Assembly (NCBI GenBank): GCA_033856235.1
Contig: JAWVFI010000151.1
Location: forward strand, 15,707-79,706
Length of the DNA stretch: 64,000 nt
Origin: DASXRU01 sp033856235
Lineage (GTDB): Bacteria > Acidobacteriota > Blastocatellia > Pyrinomonadales > Pyrinomonadaceae
Reading direction: 5' to 3'
Below are positions 59,987 through 64,000 of this stretch, piece after piece. How positions within the stretch are numbered: position 1 is the first letter of the stretch; each line of letters begins with the position of its first letter. Both the position numbers and the translations under genes were made by a program. A model generated the notes under the pieces. That model saw only the letters and a list, made by a program, of their open reading frames with translations, did not search any database and was not told the DNA's origin.

Positions 59987-60208
59987 AGTCCGCGAAGCGG
60001 ACTAATGATAGTAGCCCAGTGATTCGTCGCTGGGATCAGGGCAGGCGTACCAGTCTGAGTCCGCGAAGCGGACGACTGAAGTCAACACGAACTCTCATGT
60101 GGCAGAACACGACGGATCAGCCGTCCGTTTCGCGGACTTGATAGCGCTCGCGAATTTACCCCAGCAGTAAGCTGCTGGGCTATTCTCATTCGTCCGCTAA
60201 GCGGACTT
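59987..60208. repeat. Array of short hairpins (AGTCCGCGAAGCGGACT)
   Basis: Near-identical hairpins AGTCCGCGAAGCGGACT (59987-60003), GTCCGCGAAGCGGAC (60059-60073), GTCCGTTTCGCGGACTT (60123) and GTCCGCTAAGCGGACTT (60192), interleaved with CCCAGTGATTCGTCGCTGGG and CCCAGCAGTAAGCTGCTGGG. Alternation of two hairpin types gives a regular array. The 323-base gap 59984-60306 has no gene. Confidence 0.85.
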
Positions 60209-60306
60209 ACCCGAATGCTCCAAACTGAATCTGTATCTCTTCCCTAAACCTTTACGAAGGGTGAAGAGTTTCTGTATAAGCTATGCGAATGCCCGGGAGG
60301 TCAACT

Positions 60307-61026
60307 ATGCGTAATCCGGTTTGGAAATTGTCAGCCATTATCGCGCTCATTTTCAGCGCGTCCATGATCGCACTCGCCGACGACAAGATCGATCCTCCGC
60401 TAATCACGGTTACCGGCGAAGCGGAAGTGAATGTGATTCCTGACGAAGTCGTCTTTGACGTCACGGTGCAGACGCTGAACCGCGACTTGCGGCAGGCGAA
60501 AACCCAGACCGACGAAAAGCTGAAAACGCTGATCGCCTTGACGCGAAAGTATGGAATTGCCGCAGAAGACGTGCAGACGGATTACATCAAACTGGAGCCA
60601 CGCTACAGAGGAAACGACGAGGCACGGACGTTTTTAGGCTATTCGGTGCGCAAGGATCTGGTGTTCACCCTCCGCGATGTCACAAAAGCGGAAGGCTTGT
60701 TATCCGACATTCTGGAGCCGGGTGTAACCCGCCTGAACTCCGTCCGTTTTCAGACTTCGCAGCTGCGCAAGTATCGCGATCAGGCGCGCACTTCAGCAAT
60801 AACCGCGGCGCGGGAAAAAGCGTTGGCGCTAACAGCCACTATCGGGCAGACAATCGGAAAGGCTTATTCGATAGAAGAGGACGTGCCTCAACGTGGGTAC
60901 GCCGTGCAAAACACTTCGAACTTCATCTCGACCGAGGCCGGCGATGCAACCTCCTCCGAAGGTACGCTCGCTCTTGGCCGCATCAAGATTACGGCGCGCG
61001 TGACGGTTCGCTTTGAGCTTCGATAA
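60307..61026 (+). CDS. SIMPL-domain (DUF541) periplasmic protein
   Basis: A 239-residue exported protein with a signal peptide ending near IALAD. It matches the SIMPL/DUF541 family (YggE, BP26): PPLITVTGEAEVNVIPDEV at the start, GYSVRKDLVFTLRDVTKAE in the middle, ITAAREKALALTATIGQTIGK near the end. YggE-type proteins are linked to oxidative-stress tolerance and form membrane-associated oligomers. ATG 60307 follows GGGAGGTCAACT. It is 26 bases before the NCS1 permease start, so the two may be co-transcribed. Confidence 0.9.
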   Translation: MRNPVWKLSAIIALIFSASMIALADDKIDPPLITVTGEAEVNVIPDEVVFDVTVQTLNRDLRQAKTQTDEKLKTLIALTRKYGIAAEDVQTDYIKLEPRYRGNDEARTFLGYSVRKDLVFTLRDVTKAEGLLSDILEPGVTRLNSVRFQTSQLRKYRDQARTSAITAAREKALALTATIGQTIGKAYSIEEDVPQRGYAVQNTSNFISTEAGDATSSEGTLALGRIKITARVTVRFELR

Positions 61027-61051
61027 GTCTTCAATAGGAATCGGACTTTTG

Positions 61052-62572
61052 ATGCCAACAGCACAAACAGAAACCATTCAACATCCCGACGGCCGCGTTG
61101 AACTGGGTCCTGCAGCCAGCGCTGAAATCAGCGCCAGCCCGCTTTATAACAGCGATCTGGCCCCGGTCCCGGTCGCCAGCCGCAACTGGACCACGTACAA
61201 CTACGCCGCGCTGTGGATCAGCATGGCGCATTGCATTCCGACTTACATGCTTTCCTCCGGCCTGATCAGCGCCGGTATGAATTGGTGGCAGGCGCTAATC
61301 ACGATTCTGCTGGGTAACCTGATTGTGCTGGCGCCGATCCTTCTGAACTCGCATCCGGGAACGAAGTACGGCATTCCCTTTCCGGTCTTTGCGAGAGCGG
61401 CTTACGGCACTTACGGATCAAACTTGCCGGGGCTGATGCGCGCAATTGTCGCCTGCGGTTGGTTTGGCATTCAGGCGTGGATTGGCGGCGAAGCGTTGAA
61501 TACATTCTTCAGCGCGATCATTCCCGGGTGGCCCACGTTGCTGGGTGGACCAGTATTTGGACACACGCCGACCGCCTGGTTGTCCTTCCTGCTGTTCTGG
61601 GGACTGAACATTTACATCATCTACCGCGGAATGGATCTTCTCCGAAAGGTGGAGAACTGGGCAGCACCTTTCGTCCTGGTAATGACCGCGCTGTTGTTGG
61701 GTTGGGCCATCTGGAAAGCTCACGGCCTCGGTTACCTCCTGACTCAGCAAGGCAAGTTTCACAGCCTGCGCGAGTTCTGGCCCATCTTCATTCCTTCTTT
61801 GACCGGAATGATTGGCTTCTGGGCCACACTGTCGCTGAACATGCCGGACTTTACCCGCTTTGGCCGCAGCCAGCGGGAGCAAGCGGTCGGGCAGGTCATT
61901 GCTCTGCCGACAACGATGACCGTTTTTGCAGCAATGGGAGTGATCATCACCTCCGCTGCCGTCGTCATTTACCCGCACATGAAGATGGAAGAGCTGTGGG
62001 ATCCGATGAAACTCGTCGGCCAGTTCAACCAGGTAGCGGTCATTGCGATATCGATGTTCACGGTAATCGTTGCTACGCTGGCCGTGAACATCGCCGCCAA
62101 CGTAGTGTCTCCGGCAAACGATTTTGCGAACGCGTTTCCGAAGTTAATCTCTTTTCGCACCGGCGGGCTGATTACGGGTATTATCGGCATCCTGATGCAG
62201 CCCTGGCGGCTGCTGGCTGATCCGTCCGGCTATATCTTCGCCTGGCTGGTGGGGTATTCCGGGGGGTTGGGATCAATTGCCGGCGTGCTGATTGCCGACT
62301 ATTGGCTGGTGCGCCGCCGGCAACTGGTATTGGGCGATCTCTATCGCCGGCGCGGAGTTTACTCTTACGATGGCGGCTGGAATTGGCGCGCGGTCGTTGC
62401 TACTCTACTGGGCTGTTTCTTTGCATGGATTGGCGTCTTCGTCCCGGCACTCAGATCGCTTTACGATTACGCCTGGTTTGTCGGCTTCGGAGTAGCTGCA
62501 GTTATGCATCTGGTCCTTATGAAAACAATGCGACCGCGGCCACCGGCTGAGATACCGGGCGTCACAACTTAA
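61052..62572 (+). CDS. NCS1-family nucleobase permease
   Basis: A 506-residue inner-membrane transporter with about twelve helices, of the NCS1 family (Mhp1, PucI, CodB and relatives) that import uracil, hydantoins, allantoin or thiamine. Typical helix-1 segment NWTTYNYAALWISMAH and the internal SHPGTKYGIPFPVFARAAYG are diagnostic. The context of dihydropyrimidinase and beta-ureidopropionase suggests uracil or dihydropyrimidine uptake. ATG 61052 was preferred to 61013, which overlaps the SIMPL gene. The ligand is an inference. Confidence 0.92.
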   Translation: MPTAQTETIQHPDGRVELGPAASAEISASPLYNSDLAPVPVASRNWTTYNYAALWISMAHCIPTYMLSSGLISAGMNWWQALITILLGNLIVLAPILLNSHPGTKYGIPFPVFARAAYGTYGSNLPGLMRAIVACGWFGIQAWIGGEALNTFFSAIIPGWPTLLGGPVFGHTPTAWLSFLLFWGLNIYIIYRGMDLLRKVENWAAPFVLVMTALLLGWAIWKAHGLGYLLTQQGKFHSLREFWPIFIPSLTGMIGFWATLSLNMPDFTRFGRSQREQAVGQVIALPTTMTVFAAMGVIITSAAVVIYPHMKMEELWDPMKLVGQFNQVAVIAISMFTVIVATLAVNIAANVVSPANDFANAFPKLISFRTGGLITGIIGILMQPWRLLADPSGYIFAWLVGYSGGLGSIAGVLIADYWLVRRRQLVLGDLYRRRGVYSYDGGWNWRAVVATLLGCFFAWIGVFVPALRSLYDYAWFVGFGVAAVMHLVLMKTMRPRPPAEIPGVTT

Positions 62573-62584
62573 AGCCTCTGTCAT

Positions 62585-62663
62585 GTCCGACAAACTTTAG
62601 TTTGTCGCTGCATTCAGAGTGCGAATTTGGGAAAGTACACGACAAACTGAAGTTTGTCGGACA
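62585..62663. repeat. Paired palindromic repeat, family 1
   Basis: Arms 62585-62611 (TGTCCGACAAACTTTAGTTT...) and 62638-62663 (CACGACAAACTGAAGTTTGTC then GGACA) pair over 20 or more bases, spacer 26 bases. It fills the gap between the permease and beta-ureidopropionase genes. Confidence 0.9.
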
Positions 62664-62703
62664 ATTAGAGACGAAAGCCTTTAACAATTGAACTGGAGCA
62701 CAT

Positions 62704-63573
62704 ATGCCACGCACAGTTAAATGCGGATTGATTCAAGCAACCAACGTCGGGCCAACCGACGCGCCGATGGCTGACATCATCAAGGGTAACGTCGATAAGC
62801 ACGTCGGCCTGATTGAGGATGCGGCTAAACAGGGTGTGCAGATCCTTTGCATGCAGGAAGTTTTCACCACGCCGTACTTTTGCGCTGAGCAGCAGACGCG
62901 CTGGTATGAAGCGGTGGAGAAAATCCCGGATGGCCCGACCACGCAACTAATGCAGAAGCTCGCCAAGAAACATGGCATGGTCATCATCGTGCCCATTTAT
63001 GAGGAAGAAATTACCGGCATCTACTACAACACCGCCGCCGTCATCGATGCCGATGGAAAGTATTTGGGCAAATATCGCAAGAACCATATTCCGCACGTCA
63101 ACCCGGGCTTCTGGGAGAAGTTTTACTTCCGTCCGGGGAATCTGGGCTATCCGTGTTTCGATACGGCGTTTGCGCGCATCGGCGTTTACATTTGCTATGA
63201 CCGGCATTTCCCCGAGGGCGCTCGGGCTTTGGGCTTGAATGGCGCGGAGATCGTTTTCAACCCCTCAGCCACGGTGGCGGGGCTTTCGGAGTATCTCTGG
63301 AAACTGGAGCAACCGGCTCACGCAGTGGCGAACGGATACTTCGTGGGGGCCATCAATCGCGTCGGTCACGAGCAGCCCTGGGACATTGGCGAATTCTACG
63401 GCCAGAGCTACTTTTGCGATCCGCGCGGACAAATAATCGCGCAAGCGCCGCGCGATCAGGACGCCCTCGTAGTTGCTGATTTAGATCTGGACATGATCCG
63501 CGAAGTTCGCAACACATGGCAGTTTTTCCGCGATCGGCGGCCGGATAGTTACGGGGCACTGGTGGCCGATTGA
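62704..63573 (+). CDS. pydC: Beta-ureidopropionase (N-carbamoyl-beta-alanine amidohydrolase)
   Basis: A 289-residue nitrilase-superfamily enzyme. The catalytic triad is visible as Glu52 (QEVF), Lys126 (KYRKNHIPH) and Cys164 (ICYDRHFPE). These match N-carbamoyl-beta-alanine and N-carbamoyl-D-amino-acid hydrolases and give beta-alanine, CO2 and ammonia as products. The start ATG follows TGGAGCACAT. In sequence with dihydropyrimidinase and preA it forms the pathway uracil to beta-alanine. Confidence 0.92.
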   Translation: MPRTVKCGLIQATNVGPTDAPMADIIKGNVDKHVGLIEDAAKQGVQILCMQEVFTTPYFCAEQQTRWYEAVEKIPDGPTTQLMQKLAKKHGMVIIVPIYEEEITGIYYNTAAVIDADGKYLGKYRKNHIPHVNPGFWEKFYFRPGNLGYPCFDTAFARIGVYICYDRHFPEGARALGLNGAEIVFNPSATVAGLSEYLWKLEQPAHAVANGYFVGAINRVGHEQPWDIGEFYGQSYFCDPRGQIIAQAPRDQDALVVADLDLDMIREVRNTWQFFRDRRPDSYGALVAD

Positions 63574-63595
63574 ATTTATGAAGCGGCATATACAA

Positions 63596-63752
63596 GCCGC
63601 ACGGCTGTGCCGCCCGATGTGCGGAAGGTCTCCGACCTTTCGGACTCACTGTCTCAAGGGGCTCCGCCCTTGAAATTATAGGCGTAGCCCAAACTTTTTG
63701 ACCCACAGCCGGAAGGTCGGAGACCTTCCGCACGTCAGGCGGCACAGCCGCG
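63596..63752. repeat. REP pair, family 3 variant
   Basis: GCACGGCTGTGCCGCCCGATGTG then hairpin CGGAAGGTCTCCGACCTT(TC)CGG (63596-63643), and the inverted copy ending CGGAAGGTCGGAGACCTTCCGCACGTCAGGC-type (63709-63752). A small hairpin (CAAGGGGCTCCGCCCTTG) lies between. It has the order and CTGATGTG/GATGTG joint of the REPs at the RAYT locus, so it is a diverged copy of that family. Confidence 0.85.
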
Positions 63753-63804
63753 TCGCTGGTTTACCAAGAAGGCGTCGCCCCTAATCCAGTCCCAGGAGTA
63801 ACCC

Positions 63805-64000
63805 ATGGACCTTTCAATAACTGTCAACGGCATCAAGTTCCCTAACCCCTTCCTGCTGGGCTCCGGCCCTCCAGGAACAAACGCGCGCGTCATCGCCAAA
63901 TCCTTCGACGCGGGCTGGGGCGGCGCGGTCGCCAAGACGGTCAGCCTGGAATCTTCGAAGGTGGTCAATGTCGTCCCGCGCTACGGGAAAATGCGTTCGC
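63805..64000 (+). CDS. preA: Dihydropyrimidine dehydrogenase subunit, preA-like (partial)
   Basis: The first 65 codons read MDLSITVNGIKFPNPFLLGS, then GPPGTNARVIAKSFDAGWGGAVAKTV, the start of the TIM-barrel FMN domain of dihydroorotate-dehydrogenase-like enzymes and specifically of the PreA/PydA subunit of NAD-dependent dihydropyrimidine dehydrogenase. The gene runs off the window. ATG 63805 has CAGGAGTAACCC upstream. It would catalyse the first step, uracil to dihydrouracil. The partner preT was not seen and could lie beyond the edge. Confidence 0.88.
   Translation, partial: MDLSITVNGIKFPNPFLLGSGPPGTNARVIAKSFDAGWGGAVAKTVSLESSKVVNVVPRYGKMRS

Noticed and set aside
59987..60208. CRISPR-like array of AGTCCGCGAAGCGGACT
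   Set aside because: Repeats are 17 bases, palindromic, spaced irregularly (50-70 bases) and occur in alternating orientation; no cas genes nearby.

Overview
The window looks like a chromosomal segment of a Gram-negative, GC-moderate heterotroph, most plausibly an Acidobacteriota of the Blastocatellia type. This placement is an inference from gene content and repeat style, not from a marker gene. The Gram-negative reading rests on lipoproteins, a predicted outer-membrane beta-barrel and many signal peptides. Several secreted or periplasmic peptidases (M43, M28, M64, S9, a serine hydrolase) suggest growth on proteinaceous material. No prophage, conjugative element or CRISPR array is visible.

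Layout. 0-5.2 kb: a leftward run plsY-gpsA-smpB-pepA and a membrane-anchored J-domain protein. 5.4-13.3 kb: M43 peptidase, a cyclic-nucleotide-binding protein, a frameshifted DUF2442 gene, cinA, an isocitrate/isopropylmalate dehydrogenase-like gene, M28 peptidase, a Fur regulator and a serine hydrolase. 13.4-18.2 kb: tRNA-Leu(UAA), two tandem paralogous secreted proteins of unknown function, a STAS protein, a lipoprotein and a TlpA-like thioredoxin. 18.8-23.8 kb: a periplasmic protein with two heavy-metal-binding domains, and a hybrid histidine kinase downstream of a beta-barrel protein. 24.2-28.3 kb: a cluster of small DinB, VOC, YCII, DoxX and DUF2277 proteins. 28.5-35 kb: a flap-nuclease-like gene, then a leftward phosphate-transfer group: DUF4956 membrane protein, a secreted kinase-like protein, polyphosphate kinase and a metallophosphatase. 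35.3-44.9 kb: beta-propeller lipoprotein, Kbp-like BON-LysM protein, extradiol dioxygenase-like enzyme, MsrA, GNAT, M64 peptidase, SnoaL-like protein and S9 peptidase. 45.8-51 kb: pyrimidine synthesis, with pyrR-pyrB-pyrC leftward and pyrD-pyrF rightward from a shared divergent region. 51-57 kb: DUF3108 protein, FTR1 permease, acyl-CoA synthetase and aldehyde dehydrogenase. 57-64 kb: reductive pyrimidine catabolism (dihydropyrimidinase, NCS1 permease, beta-ureidopropionase, start of preA), with a REP-associated transposase embedded.

The pyrimidine genes form a synthesis module (PyrBCDF with the regulator PyrR) and, 7 kb away, a salvage/degradation module that would import uracil-like bases and convert them to beta-alanine.

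The most striking non-coding content is a dense set of palindromic repeats of at least four families. One has a resident candidate mobilising enzyme (the RAYT at 57.4 kb). Another (core CAAACTTNAGTTTG, paired as inverted copies) sits in several intergenic gaps, including both junctions of the pyrR-pyrB-pyrC operon, where it supplies coding sequence. The best candidate for an undescribed system is the secreted kinase-like protein at 30.6-31.7 kb next to DUF4956 and near polyphosphate kinase.
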